Shown here in pieces: positions 10,112 through 19,633 of a DNA stretch of 64,000 nt. The stretch is taken from NCBI RefSeq assembly GCF_030344915.1, contig NZ_CP128233.1:930001-994000 (forward strand), read 5' to 3'. Position 1 is the first letter of the stretch, and each line of letters opens with the position of its first letter. The notes beneath the pieces were generated by a model that was not told where the DNA came from, made no database searches, and was given only the letters and a program-made list of their open reading frames with translations. The position numbers and the translations under genes are program-made. This stretch comes from Neopusillimonas aromaticivorans. Lineage in GTDB: Bacteria; Pseudomonadota; Gammaproteobacteria; Burkholderiales; Burkholderiaceae_B.

Positions 10112-11032
10112 TTAGACAGCGGCAGCGCCCCCGACGATTTCTGAAATTTCTTTGGTAATGGCAGCCTGACGGGTTTTGTTGTAAACCAGTTCAAGGTCGC
10201 CGATGATTTTCTTGGCGTTATCGGATGCTGCCTTCATGGCCACCATGCGAGCGGATTGCTCGGAGGCCATGTTCTCGGCAACTGCCTGATACACCAGACC
10301 CTCGACGTAACGCTGCAGCAGGTCGTCGATAACCGACTTCGAATCGGGTTCGTAGATGTAGTCCCAGCTGTACTTGGAGTTGAGGACAGCATCTTCTGCT
10401 TTTGCCTCGGCCTCGAACACGGCTTCGGTCTGGAAAGGATCAGACAAACCGCCAGGCAGTGGCAACAGGCGCACAAAAACCGGCTCTTGCTTCATCGTGT
10501 TGACGAAACGATTGGTGGCCAGGTAAACCGCATCGATTTTGCCATCGATGAAGTCATCAATCTGAACCTTGATGGCGCCGATAAGACGCTCGAGGTTAGG
10601 CTTGTCACCCAGCTGGACCTCTTGCGAAACAAGGTTGACGCCAATACGGGTGAGGAAACCCAAACCCTTATTGCCAAGCGCGGTTGCCTGCACCTTGATA
10701 CCCTTCTGGTTGAACTCTTTGATACGGTTCAACGCCAGACGGGTAATGTTGGTGTTCAAACCACCACACAGACCCTTGTCGGTTGATACAAGCACAATAC
10801 CAACACCTTTCACGTCGGAACGTTCGATCATGAATGGGTGAGTGTAGTCGGGATGCGTTTGCATCAGGTGCGTAGCGATTGTACGCACCTTGGTTGCATA
10901 GGGACGGCCAGCACGCATCCGGTCTTGAGCCTTGCGCATTTTGGATGCAGCCACCATCTCCATGGCTTTGGTGATCTTCCGCGTGTTTTGCACGCTTTTG
11001 ATCTTTGTTCGAATTTCCTTGATTCCGGCCAT
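10112..11032 (-). CDS. atpG: ATP synthase F1 gamma subunit
   Basis: Rotor shaft of F1, 306 residues. N-terminal coiled coil MAGIKEIRTKIKSVQNTRKITKAMEMVAASKMRKAQ and C-terminal helix MAMKAASDNAKKIIGDLELVYNKTRQAAITKEI-type sequence are the two helices that insert into the alpha3beta3 ring (both quoted in part). Slightly longer than the E. coli protein, as in other betaproteobacteria. It sits between atpA and atpD in the operon. Confidence 0.96.
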   Translation of the reverse strand: MAGIKEIRTKIKSVQNTRKITKAMEMVAASKMRKAQDRMRAGRPYATKVRTIATHLMQTHPDYTHPFMIERSDVKGVGIVLVSTDKGLCGGLNTNITRLALNRIKEFNQKGIKVQATALGNKGLGFLTRIGVNLVSQEVQLGDKPNLERLIGAIKVQIDDFIDGKIDAVYLATNRFVNTMKQEPVFVRLLPLPGGLSDPFQTEAVFEAEAKAEDAVLNSKYSWDYIYEPDSKSVIDDLLQRYVEGLVYQAVAENMASEQSARMVAMKAASDNAKKIIGDLELVYNKTRQAAITKEISEIVGGAAAV

Positions 11033-11128
11033 CGCGATTCCTGTCAGGGCGTTATGAGGGGGCTGGCGTGGCCTGCCCCTGCAGTCCTACGGGTAGCGGG
11101 TAAAACCCGCGTACCCTCGCCAATCAAA

Positions 11129-12670
11129 TTAAAAAGCACCGTGCTTTTTGAAGTCTTCGATTGCGGAAACCAGCTCGGCTTCGTCTTCTTTCGACAGTTC
11201 TTTCTTGTCTTCGATACGCTGAACCAGTGCAGCATTCTTGGACTTGAGCGACTCTTTGAGTGCTTTTTCAAAGGGCAGGATCTGATCGACTTCGAGGTCG
11301 TCAAGGTAGCCCTTGGTAACAGCAAACAACGAAATAGCGAGTTCCCAAACCTGCAACGGCTGGTACTGAGGCTGCTTGAGCAGCTCTACCACGCGCTTGC
11401 CGCGCTCGAGCTGACGACGTGTCGCGTCATCGAGATCGGAGGCGAACTGTGCAAACGCAGCCAATTCACGATACTGCGCCAGGTCGGTACGAATACCACC
11501 GGCCAGCTTCTTGACCACTTTGGTCTGAGCCGCACCACCCACACGCGATACCGAAATACCCGCGTTGATCGCAGGACGGATACCGGCGTTGAACAGGTCG
11601 GTTTCAAGAAAGATCTGACCGTCGGTAATCGAGATTACGTTGGTCGGAACGAACGCCGAAACGTCACCCGCCTGGGTTTCAATGATAGGCAATGCTGTCA
11701 GTGAACCGGTTTTACCTTTGACTTCACCTTTGGTGAACGCTTCGACGTAGTCGGCATTGACGCGGGCAGCGCGCTCGAGCAAACGCGAGTGCAGGTAGAA
11801 CACGTCACCGGGATACGCTTCACGGCCGGGAGGACGACGCAACAGCAGCGATACCTGGCGATAGGCCCAGGCTTGCTTGGTCAGGTCATCGTATACGATA
11901 AGGGCATCTTCACCGCGGTCGCGGAAGTATTCGCCCATGGTGCAACCCGAGTACGCAGCCAGGTATTGCATTGCAGCCGAATCAGAAGCAGAAGCGGCAA
12001 CAACAATGGTGTATTCCATGGCGCCGTGCTCTTCGAGCTTGCGGACCACGTTATTGATTGTGGATGCTTTCTGACCGATCGCCACATAAACGCAAGTAAC
12101 GTTTTTGCCTTTCTGGCTGATGATGGTGTCGATGGCAACCGCTGTCTTACCGGTTTGACGGTCACCAATGATCAGTTCGCGCTGACCACGGCCGATTGGC
12201 ACCATGGAGTCAATCGCCTTGATACCGGTTTGCAGCGGCTGATCAACGGATTGACGCGCGATAACGCCCGGAGCAACCTTTTCAATGATGTCGGTGGCTT
12301 TGGCGTTGATCGGACCTTTGCCATCGATGGGCGTACCCAGCGCGTCGACAACGCGACCGCGCAATTCGGGACCAACAGGCACCTCAAGAATACGGCCGGT
12401 TGTTTTGACCGGATTGCCTTCGGAAACGCCGGTGTAGTCACCCAGAATAACGGCACCAACCGAATCACGCTCAAGGTTGAGCGCCAGACCGAAGACGTTA
12501 TTGGGGAATTCAAGCATTTCACCCTGCATTACATCGGACAAGCCGTGAATGCGGGTAATACCGTCGGTCACGGATACGACCGTGCCCTGCGTACGTACGT
12601 CGGTAGACGCGCCCAAGCCTTCGATGCGGCTTTTCAACAGCTCGCTGATCTCTGACGGGTTAAGTTGCAT
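11129..12670 (-). CDS. atpA: ATP synthase F1 alpha subunit
   Basis: Non-catalytic nucleotide-binding subunit of F1, 513 residues. Walker A IIGDRQTGKTAVA lies near residue 170. The segment DALIVYDDLTKQAWAYRQ carries Walker B, and PAINAGISVSRVGGAAQ carries the conserved arginine that reaches the beta catalytic site. The N-terminus (MQLNPSEISELLKSRIEG) matches the delta-binding helix. It is intact and starts at ATG 12670, 33 bp after atpH. Confidence 0.97.
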   Translation of the reverse strand: MQLNPSEISELLKSRIEGLGASTDVRTQGTVVSVTDGITRIHGLSDVMQGEMLEFPNNVFGLALNLERDSVGAVILGDYTGVSEGNPVKTTGRILEVPVGPELRGRVVDALGTPIDGKGPINAKATDIIEKVAPGVIARQSVDQPLQTGIKAIDSMVPIGRGQRELIIGDRQTGKTAVAIDTIISQKGKNVTCVYVAIGQKASTINNVVRKLEEHGAMEYTIVVAASASDSAAMQYLAAYSGCTMGEYFRDRGEDALIVYDDLTKQAWAYRQVSLLLRRPPGREAYPGDVFYLHSRLLERAARVNADYVEAFTKGEVKGKTGSLTALPIIETQAGDVSAFVPTNVISITDGQIFLETDLFNAGIRPAINAGISVSRVGGAAQTKVVKKLAGGIRTDLAQYRELAAFAQFASDLDDATRRQLERGKRVVELLKQPQYQPLQVWELAISLFAVTKGYLDDLEVDQILPFEKALKESLKSKNAALVQRIEDKKELSKEDEAELVSAIEDFKKHGAF

Positions 12671-12703
12671 GTTCAGACTCCTGAATCCTGTTATATGGCA
12701 CGC

Positions 12704-13243
12704 TTAGGCGGCCAGCGTGTCGCGCATGCGGGCCAGTTGGGCCTGCACAGAAGTATCGAGTACCTGGTCGCCAACGACCACCCGGACGCCACCGATAAGG
12801 GCGGGATCAACGGTGACAGATGGCTTGAGCTTAAGGCCAAACTTTTTCTCGAGACCGGTTAAAAGCTCTTGAACTTGCGAATCGTCAAGCGCAAATGCGC
12901 TGGTGATTTCGGCAAGTGCGGTGCCCTCGAACTGGTTTTTCAATAGATCAAATTGCTGGGCGATTTCAGGCAGCAACAAAACGCGGCCGTTTTGAACCAG
13001 CAGTTCAATGAAATTACGTGCTGCATCGGACAGGGGCGATTTGATCAACCCTGTAAACAGTTCGACGCGCTGTGTTTTGTTGATACGAGGATCAGTCAGC
13101 GCTTCGCGCACGTCGTCAAGACTTGCCACTGCGGCAAGCTCGTTAACCAAACCCGACCAGGAAGCCAGGGCGTCCTGGTTGCCCTTGGCCGTAGCGAACA
13201 GCGCTTCGGCGTAGGGTCGGGCAATAGTCGATAATTCAGCCAT
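12704..13243 (-). CDS. atpH: ATP synthase delta subunit
   Basis: Peripheral-stalk subunit linking F1 alpha to the b dimer, 179 residues. It begins MAELSTIARPYAEALFATA, the conserved six-helix N-terminal domain, and ends with the C-terminal strand region DPALIGGVRVVVGDQVLDTSV typical of the family. It lies between atpF and atpA with short spacing; one operon. Confidence 0.95.
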   Translation of the reverse strand: MAELSTIARPYAEALFATAKGNQDALASWSGLVNELAAVASLDDVREALTDPRINKTQRVELFTGLIKSPLSDAARNFIELLVQNGRVLLLPEIAQQFDLLKNQFEGTALAEITSAFALDDSQVQELLTGLEKKFGLKLKPSVTVDPALIGGVRVVVGDQVLDTSVQAQLARMRDTLAA

Positions 13244-13258
13244 GGCCTTGCCCTGATA

Positions 13259-13735
13259 TTAGAGTTGTGCCTTAAGCTGGTTCAACAGCTCGGCATGTGC
13301 CTGTGCATCGATTTCTCGTTTGAGAATCTGCTCGGCGCCCGCGATAGCCAGATTGGCCACATCGTCGCGAAGACTGTTACGCACACGCTGAACTTCCTGT
13401 TCAGCATCTTGCTTGGCCTGCGCAATGATTCGAGCTTTTTCAGCTTCGGCTTCACGACGGGCTTCGTCGATAATGCCTGCGGCCTGCTTTTCAGCTTCGA
13501 GCATGCGGGCGTGATTCTCGGATTTGGCAGAAGCTTCGATCAGGCTGATACGTGCCTGGGCCTGCGCCAAATCGGCTTTACCCCGGTCGGCCGCAGCAAG
13601 GCCATCGGCGATTTTCTGACGGCGATCTTCGATTGCTTTCGTTATAGGCGGCCACACGAATTTCATCGTGAACCAACCCAGAACAAAAAACACGATCATC
13701 TGAAAAAAGAGAGTCGCGTTTAAATTCACGGTCAT
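13259..13735 (-). CDS. atpF: ATP synthase F0 b subunit
   Basis: Membrane-anchored peripheral stalk, 158 residues. A single N-terminal transmembrane helix (LFFQMIVFFVLGWFTMKFVW, residues 9-28) is followed by a long, highly charged coiled coil with many Ala, Glu, Lys and Arg residues to the C-terminus. Start ATG 13735 with the conserved MNLNAT-like leader (MTVNLNATL). Forms a dimer with itself in most betaproteobacteria, since no b' gene is present here. Confidence 0.95.
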   Translation of the reverse strand: MTVNLNATLFFQMIVFFVLGWFTMKFVWPPITKAIEDRRQKIADGLAAADRGKADLAQAQARISLIEASAKSENHARMLEAEKQAAGIIDEARREAEAEKARIIAQAKQDAEQEVQRVRNSLRDDVANLAIAGAEQILKREIDAQAHAELLNQLKAQL

Positions 13736-13861
13736 GTCCCTTTAAAACCACAAGTGCCTGCAGATTGAATGCAAAAACACCTGGTATCCAAGCCGTTAGC
13801 AGCAGCACCCTGGCGCTGCCCACGACGACTACGAAGCTCGCCACACGGCGAGCACACCCGC

Positions 13862-14104
13862 TTAACCAACGAAAGGATTGGCAAATGCGAACAACATCGC
13901 GATACCCACACCGATAAGGAACGCAGCGTCGATAAGACCAGCCAACAGGAACATTTTTGTTTGCAAAGCGTTCATCAGCTCGGGCTGGCGAGCCGAAGCC
14001 TCGAGGTATTTACCACCCATCAGAGCGATACCGATTGACGCACCAAATGCACCGATACCAACGATAAAAGCACAAGCCAGAGCAACGAAAGCGACGTTAG
14101 TCAT
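13862..14104 (-). CDS. atpE: ATP synthase F0 c subunit
   Basis: Proteolipid of the proton-translocating ring, 80 residues, two transmembrane helices joined by the polar loop ARQPEL. The ion-binding carboxylate is the Asp in LAGLIDAAFLIGVG. The first helix has glycine-rich packing (GIGAFGASIGIALMGGKY). The Gln/Glu/Ser pattern of sodium-binding rings is not evident, so a proton ring is inferred. The 126-bp gap to atpF is normal for this operon. Confidence 0.96.
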   Translation of the reverse strand: MTNVAFVALACAFIVGIGAFGASIGIALMGGKYLEASARQPELMNALQTKMFLLAGLIDAAFLIGVGIAMLFAFANPFVG

Positions 14105-14219
14105 AACAACTCCTTGGTTAAAAAACCTATGTAATCAAAAGCCAAAAAAGAAAACCGCCCTGCAAGAAAAACCCGCCAACATGGCCAGCACCCTTGAGCC
14201 CTGACCACGCCAGACTTTA

Positions 14220-15101
14220 TTAGTGGTCTTCGTGCGCCAAACCCACATACACCAGCGTCAACATCATGAAAATGTACGCTTGCAATACAACAATAAGGAT
14301 GTGGAAAATTGCCCAAACGGAACCAGCCAGAACATGACCGATACCCAGCCCAACGCCGCCCACACCAAAACCAGCCCAGGCACCGCCCAGAAGAGCAATA
14401 AGCATGAATACCAGTTCACCGGCAAACATGTTGCCGAACAACCGCATACCCAACGACACAGTCTTGGCGACGTACTCCATGAGGTTCAACAGAATGTTGA
14501 ATGGAACAAGCAGCAAACCGACAACACCGTGACCATGGAAGGGCGCCGTAAACAAGCTTTTCACAAAGCTGCCGCTACCCTTGATTTTCATACCGTAGTA
14601 GATGGTGAGCAGCAGCACACCCAGCGACATCCCCATAGGAACGTTAAGGTCGGCCGTTGGCAAGATACGGTGATAGTAAAGTGGATCACCCGTCTGGGCA
14701 CCAACGCCGGTTACCTTGAACAACCAGGGCAAAAGGTCGACCGGAACCAGGTCGAGGGCATTCATGAAAATAACCCACAGGAAAATAGTGAGTGCCAACG
14801 GCGCCACAAACTTGCGGGTTGCCTCGCTGGGGATGATACTTTTCGCCTCTTGGGCAACCATATCAACCAGAATTTCGATGGCCGCCTGAAAGCGACCCGG
14901 CACACCAGCCGTTGCCCGACGCGCTGCTTTCCACATCAGCAAAACGACAAACAGGCCCATTAAAACAGACCAGAAAATAGAGTCGTAGTTGATGACTGAA
15001 AAGTCAGCAATTGCAGATTGCTTTTCGCCGAGGCCATTCAAATGCACTAAGTGGTGCTGAATATAGTAAGACTGTGGCGAAATATCACTAGCAGCAGCCA
15101 T
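14220..15101 (-). CDS. atpB: ATP synthase F0 a subunit
   Basis: Stator membrane subunit forming the proton half-channels, 293 residues with five or six hydrophobic helices. The essential arginine is in the segment VSLGMRLFGNMFAGELVFML. An extended N-terminus (residues 1-40) is usual in betaproteobacteria. It is translated before atpE in the operon, and the start ATG 15101 follows a short spacer after atpI. Confidence 0.95.
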   Translation of the reverse strand: MAAASDISPQSYYIQHHLVHLNGLGEKQSAIADFSVINYDSIFWSVLMGLFVVLLMWKAARRATAGVPGRFQAAIEILVDMVAQEAKSIIPSEATRKFVAPLALTIFLWVIFMNALDLVPVDLLPWLFKVTGVGAQTGDPLYYHRILPTADLNVPMGMSLGVLLLTIYYGMKIKGSGSFVKSLFTAPFHGHGVVGLLLVPFNILLNLMEYVAKTVSLGMRLFGNMFAGELVFMLIALLGGAWAGFGVGGVGLGIGHVLAGSVWAIFHILIVVLQAYIFMMLTLVYVGLAHEDH

Positions 15102-15178
15102 TTGAACCTTTACCTTGTTGACTTTATAACGGGCATGAAGCTGATAAGGTCAGCGACACGCATGATTTTTAAACAACA

Positions 15179-15628
15179 CTATGTCAACTTGCCAGACATC
15201 AGCAAGAGCGCATAGCCTTTTAAGGCCATAATCAACCCGAAGATCAGGGCAGGCCATACCAGCCACGACTGGGCCGTATACACAACCAGTGCCAGCAAGC
15301 CCGTTGCCGCCACCAGCTTGATTAACTCACCAACCAGAAACCCGGCAGGGTTGGCACCACGACCGGACAATAAACTGAGCAGCAACCGCAAAGCGAACAA
15401 CGAGTTTGGCACCAGATAGACTGCAGCGCCCAGCAATGCCGAAACACCCGCAGCCACACCACCAACGAGCAACGACACCAGCGCCGCCACAACTGCCATA
15501 AGGCCTTGCGCCGCCAGCGCACGCACAAGACCCTGTATGGCCTTTGCCCTGACAATGGCTTTTTGCTCTTCGGTGAGCCGAACCGCAGATTCGGAGCCCG
15601 CAGATTTTACCTGATTCGCCAATGACAC
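15179..15628 (-). CDS. atpI: ATP synthase subunit I (AtpI)
   Basis: Small membrane protein, 149 residues, first gene of the atp operon. It is thought to help assemble the c-ring or supply Mg2+. Four hydrophobic segments are visible (GLMAVVAALVSLLVGGVAAG, LLGAAVYLVPNSLFALRLLL, LVAATGLLALVVYTAQ, LIFGLIMALKGYALLL). The start is a GTG at 15628 (VSLANQ). Sequence is poorly conserved in this family; the call rests on position, size and topology. Confidence 0.85.
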   Translation of the reverse strand: MSLANQVKSAGSESAVRLTEEQKAIVRAKAIQGLVRALAAQGLMAVVAALVSLLVGGVAAGVSALLGAAVYLVPNSLFALRLLLSLLSGRGANPAGFLVGELIKLVAATGLLALVVYTAQSWLVWPALIFGLIMALKGYALLLMSGKLT

Positions 15629-15832
15629 GTTGGTTAAGCCTGTGTTGGTTAAGCTTCAAAGACCTGGTCTTCTGTAACAGTAAAAACCGTATGTTGAAGC
15701 CGCAATCACCAAGCTTCAAATGCAGGCAAGAACAAACCTCTTTTGAAGCGCCAAACCCGTCGAGTATAACTTTATTTTTTGACGCTAAGCAAATCGTTGT
15801 GCCATGCAACAAACACATGGCACAACAGCGAC

Positions 15833-16609
15833 TCAGTCGTGACGAAAGTCTGGGCTGCGTTTTTCAATGAAGGCATTCATGCCTTCTTTCTGATCATGGG
15901 TCGCAAAGAGCGCATGGAAATTGCGGCGTTCGAACAACAGACCGTCGTTGAGGGGCGCTTCGTACGCCCGATTGATCGCTTCCTTGGCCATCATGACAGA
16001 CGGCAACGACATCGAAGCGATGACGGCCGCCGCTTCCAGAGCCTCGTCAAGCACACGTTCTGTGGGTACCACGCGCGCCACAAGACCGGCCTGCTCGGCC
16101 TCGCGGGCATCCATCATGCGAGCCGTAAGGATCAGATCCATGGCCTTGGCCTTGCCCACGGCACGCGGCAACCTTTGCGTACCGCCAAACCCCGGAATGA
16201 TGCCCAGTTTGATTTCAGGTTGCCCGAATTTGGCATTTTCACCCGCAATGATGAAATCACACTGCATCGCCAGTTCGCAGCCGCCCCCAAGCGCAAAACC
16301 GCTGACTGCGGCAATAATGGGCTTGCGAACACGACGCAGATATTCCCACTGGTGCCCCAGATAGTCTTGCTTGTAGACATCGGTGTACGACCAGTCTTTC
16401 ATGGCGGCAATATCCGCCCCGGCTGCAAAGGCCTTCTCGTTGCCGGTCAGGACGATGGCACCGATACCATCGTCGGCATCAAACCCCTGCATCGCTTTGG
16501 CGACCGCTTCAATCACCTCGTTGCTCAAGGCGTTCAGAACCTTGGGACGGTTCAGGGTAATCAGGCCGACCCGGCCGCGCGTTTCGACGTTGACTAAAGG
16601 CTCACTCAT
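15833..16609 (-). CDS. Enoyl-CoA hydratase/isomerase (crotonase family)
   Basis: Hydrates 2-enoyl-CoA to 3-hydroxyacyl-CoA. 258 residues from ATG 16609, which has AAGGAG just upstream; the longer frame to 16729 lacks support. Oxyanion-hole and signature regions are intact: AFAAGADIAAM, and IIAAVSGFALGGGCELAMQC followed by DFIIA. The catalytic-glutamate segment IIPGFGGTQRLPRAVGK is also present. With the hydroxyacyl-CoA dehydrogenase at the left edge this suggests a fatty-acid or phenylacetyl-CoA degradation role (PaaF/PaaG-like), but the two genes are 14 kb apart and no other paa gene is seen. It is divergent from the M61 peptidase gene with only 29 bp between start codons. Confidence 0.85.
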   Translation of the reverse strand: MSEPLVNVETRGRVGLITLNRPKVLNALSNEVIEAVAKAMQGFDADDGIGAIVLTGNEKAFAAGADIAAMKDWSYTDVYKQDYLGHQWEYLRRVRKPIIAAVSGFALGGGCELAMQCDFIIAGENAKFGQPEIKLGIIPGFGGTQRLPRAVGKAKAMDLILTARMMDAREAEQAGLVARVVPTERVLDEALEAAAVIASMSLPSVMMAKEAINRAYEAPLNDGLLFERRNFHALFATHDQKEGMNAFIEKRSPDFRHD

Positions 16610-16638
16610 GCTGACTCCTTGCACAGTAATATATGCAT

Positions 16639-18407
16639 ATGAATGCAAAACCGCTACTTTACCGCTTAACGCCCACCGACCCGGCCGGACATTACTTTTC
16701 TGTTGAACTGACCATCGACACGCCGACACCGGGCGGTCAGGTCGTCAGTCTGCCCGCGTGGATCCCCGGCAGTTACCTGATCCGTGATTTTTCGCGACAC
16801 ATTGTGCACATCGACGCCTGGTCAGGCGAGCACCCTGTCGCGCTGCAAAAAATTTCGAACCATAGTTGGCAATGCGCCCCCTGTGACGGACCCTTGCAGT
16901 TGCACTACACCGTCTACGCGTGGGATTTATCCGTTCGCGGCGCCCACTTCGATGAAACCCATGCCTTTTTCAATGGCACCAGTGTGTTCCTGCAGGCACA
17001 AGGGCACGATCAACGCCCCTGCCTGCTGGACCTTCAACCGCCGCCACACCGCACCGACTGGAAGGTTTACACGAGCCTGCCCGAAGCGCCTGCACGCGAG
17101 TTTGCCAACGCTGCCAAACGCCATGGCTTCGGCCTGTATCTGGCGCCCGACTACGATGCCCTGATTGACCACCCGGTTGAAATGGGCACCCCGCTGGTTA
17201 CCCGCTTTAGCGCATGCGGAGCGGAACACGAACTGGTATTCACCGGCCTTGTACCCGGCCTTGATCTTGAGCGCATCAGCCAGGACGTCAAAAAATCTGC
17301 GAAACACAGATCAGGTTCTTCGAGCCGAAAACAGCGCGCGCGCCGTTTCTGGACAGCAGTAACCGCTACGTTTTCATGACCATGGTCACCGGCGACGGCT
17401 ACGGCGGGCTTGAACACCGTGCCTCGACGGCGCTGATGACATCACGTTCCGACCTGCCGGTCAAGGCGCAGACGACAGCACCCGACGGTTACGTTACCTT
17501 CCTGGGTCTGGTCAGCCACGAGTATTTCCACACCTGGAATGTGAAGCGCATCAAGCCCGCCGCCTTCGTCCCCTACCGCCTCGACCAGGAAAACCATACC
17601 CGCCTGCTGTGGGTGGCCGAAGGTTTCACCTCGTACTATGACGGCCTGATGCTGCTGCGTTCGGGCGTGATTGACGAAAAGAAATACTTCAGCCTGCTGG
17701 AAAAAACCATCGACACGGTCACAAAGTCACCAGGCCGGTTACGCCAGTCGGTTGCCGACAGTTCATTTGATGCCTGGACCCGCTTTTACAAGCAGGATGA
17801 AAACGCAACCAATGCGTTGGTCAGCTATTACAGCAAAGGCGCACTGATCGCCCTTGGCCTGGACCTGACGCTGCGCGCCGCGACACAAGACAGCCAGTCG
17901 CTTGACGATGTCATGCGTTTGCTCTGGGTTCGCTACGGGCGTGATTTTTACCAAGGCAAACCTGCCGGCATCCCCGAAGGGGCCATGACCTCCATCATCC
18001 ACGACGCCACTGGCGTGGATGTCAGTGACTTCCTGAGCCGGCATGTAGATGACGTCGAAGATATCCCGCTGAAGGCCTTGCTGGCGTCCGCCGGCATTAC
18101 TTTGGCACCCGCTGAAGCGCCCTCTGTTCAAGGGCTGGACGTACGCACACGCACCAACCAGGGACGGCTCGAACTGGCAGCCGTTTATAACGGTGGTGCC
18201 GCACACAAGGCCGGGCTTTCCGCCGCAGATCAACTGGTCGCCGTCAATGGCCTGCGCGTAACCGATACCAAAGATCTGGAACAGATACTGCGCGCATACA
18301 CCGCCGGTGATGCCGTAACGGTTCACGTGTTTCGTCGTGACGAGCTACGCTCTTTCGTTGTCCAGTTAACCCCCAATGGCGGCGGCTGGACGCTCACCCG
18401 CCAATGA
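16639..18407 (+). CDS. M61 family glycyl-aminopeptidase-like protease with C-terminal PDZ, one indel
   Basis: Zinc metallopeptidase of family M61. N-terminal beta-rich domain (VSLPAWIPGSYLIRDFSRHI near residue 40), then the zinc site HEYFHTWNVKRIKP (HExxH) with the downstream glutamate helix LLWVAEGFTSYY. Next are the conserved GGLEHRAS segment and a C-terminal PDZ domain (VYNGGAAHKAGLSAADQLVAVNG). No signal peptide is visible, so it is probably cytosolic. The frame breaks at A run 17290-17295; one base restores DVKKICETQIRFFEP and a 589-residue protein. ATG 16639 was chosen, with ATG 16633 as the in-frame alternative. The last four bases overlap the start of the following SDR gene (ATGA). 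Confidence 0.85.
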
Positions 18408-19197
18408 CCACACCAAAGTCCGTTATGACTGAAATCACATCATCCCGCGTTGTACTGATTACGGGGTCCGCCAAACGGCTGGGCAGGGAAATTGCCCTGA
18501 CTTTTGCACGCGCGGGCTGGGACGTCGCCATCCACTACAACACTTCGCGCGACGATGCCCTGCGCACAACACACGAAATCACCGCACTGGGGGTGCGCTG
18601 TACCGCTGCGCACGGCGACCTGGCCGACCCGGATGCCGTAGCGAGCATTTTTGATCACGGCGTCAATGAACTGGGGCAGGTAGACGTTGTCGTCAACAAT
18701 GCTTCGTTGTTTGAATACGATACGCCAGCTACATTTTCGAATGCGTCCCTCCAGGCTCATATCATGCCGAACTTGGCCGCTCCGCTATTATTGGCACAGC
18801 AGCTGGCCGCACACCTGACCCGTCGAGGCGAACAGGCCCGCGGCGCCGTCATCAACCTGCTTGACCAGAAACTGTGGAGCTACAACCCGGATTTTTCTCG
18901 TACACGCTGTCAAAAGCAGCCTTGCAGGCGGCCACCACCATGATGGCCCAGGCCTATGCACCCCAGGTACGCGTTGTCGGTGTCGCCCCCGGCCTGACCC
19001 TGCCCAGCCACATGCAGACCCCAACTGATTTCGAACGAACCCATGCGTTGTCGCCACTGGGCAAAGCCAGCAGCCCGGAAGACATTGCACGCACCATTCT
19101 TTTCGCGGCTGAAACGCCGAGCATTACGGGCACTTCAATTGTGGTTGACGGCGGCCAGCACCTGATGGGCCTGCAACGCGACTTCAGCTGCTTATAA
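18404..19197 (+). CDS. folM: Short-chain dehydrogenase, pteridine-reductase/FolM-like, one indel
   Basis: NADPH-dependent SDR. N-terminal cofactor motif LITGSAKRLGREIA (TGxxxRxG form typical of pteridine reductases), NNAS segment (VVVNNASLFEY), and catalytic YxxxK in SYTLSKAALQAATT. The break at T run 18892-18896 is repaired by one base to read NPDFFSYTLSKAAL and gives 264 residues. It overlaps the M61 stop (ATGA) and is followed 65 bp later by folB, so a dihydromonapterin/dihydrofolate reductase role in pterin metabolism is likely, although SDR specificity cannot be proved from sequence. Confidence 0.75.
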
Positions 19198-19262
19198 TCT
19201 GACTTCTTCATGCAACTTTTGCGCTTGCCGGCGTGCCCGGCAAGCGCCAGACCTTATTACCC

Positions 19263-19628
19263 ATGCTCACCCGCCGGATCTACTTTTCCCAGCTTGCCCT
19301 GGATGCCCATATCGGCATTCTTGAACACGAGCTGAAGGCCACCCAGCCCCTGCACATCGACGTGGAACTGGACGTCAACATTCACCAGCCGGTCGATGAT
19401 CTGGATATCCAGACCGTACTGGATTACCGCCTGGTACGTGCCGCGATCGTGCAGGAATGCACGCAAGCCCATGTCCACCTGATTGAAACCCTGGTTGAAC
19501 AAGTCACCGAACGCCTGCTGCGCGACTTCCCGGAAATCAATACCATCAAGCTGCGCATCAGCAAACCCAACGCGTTTTCCGACTGCGCTGCCGTGGGTAT
19601 TGCCATTGAACGCAGCCGTCAGGCCTGA
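19263..19628 (+). CDS. folB: Dihydroneopterin aldolase
   Basis: Converts 7,8-dihydroneopterin to 6-hydroxymethyl-dihydropterin and glycolaldehyde in folate synthesis. 121 residues from ATG 19263. Features: RIYFSQLALDAHIGILEHE at the N-terminus with the conserved glutamate, the substrate-binding VLDYRLVRAAIVQE, and LIETLVEQVTERLLRDFPEI followed by KLRISKPNAF, all characteristic of FolB. Start MLTRRI was preferred to an upstream in-frame start at 19233 because it matches family length. Five bases separate it from ttcA. Confidence 0.9.
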   Translation: MLTRRIYFSQLALDAHIGILEHELKATQPLHIDVELDVNIHQPVDDLDIQTVLDYRLVRAAIVQECTQAHVHLIETLVEQVTERLLRDFPEINTIKLRISKPNAFSDCAAVGIAIERSRQA

Positions 19629-19633
19629 ACCCC

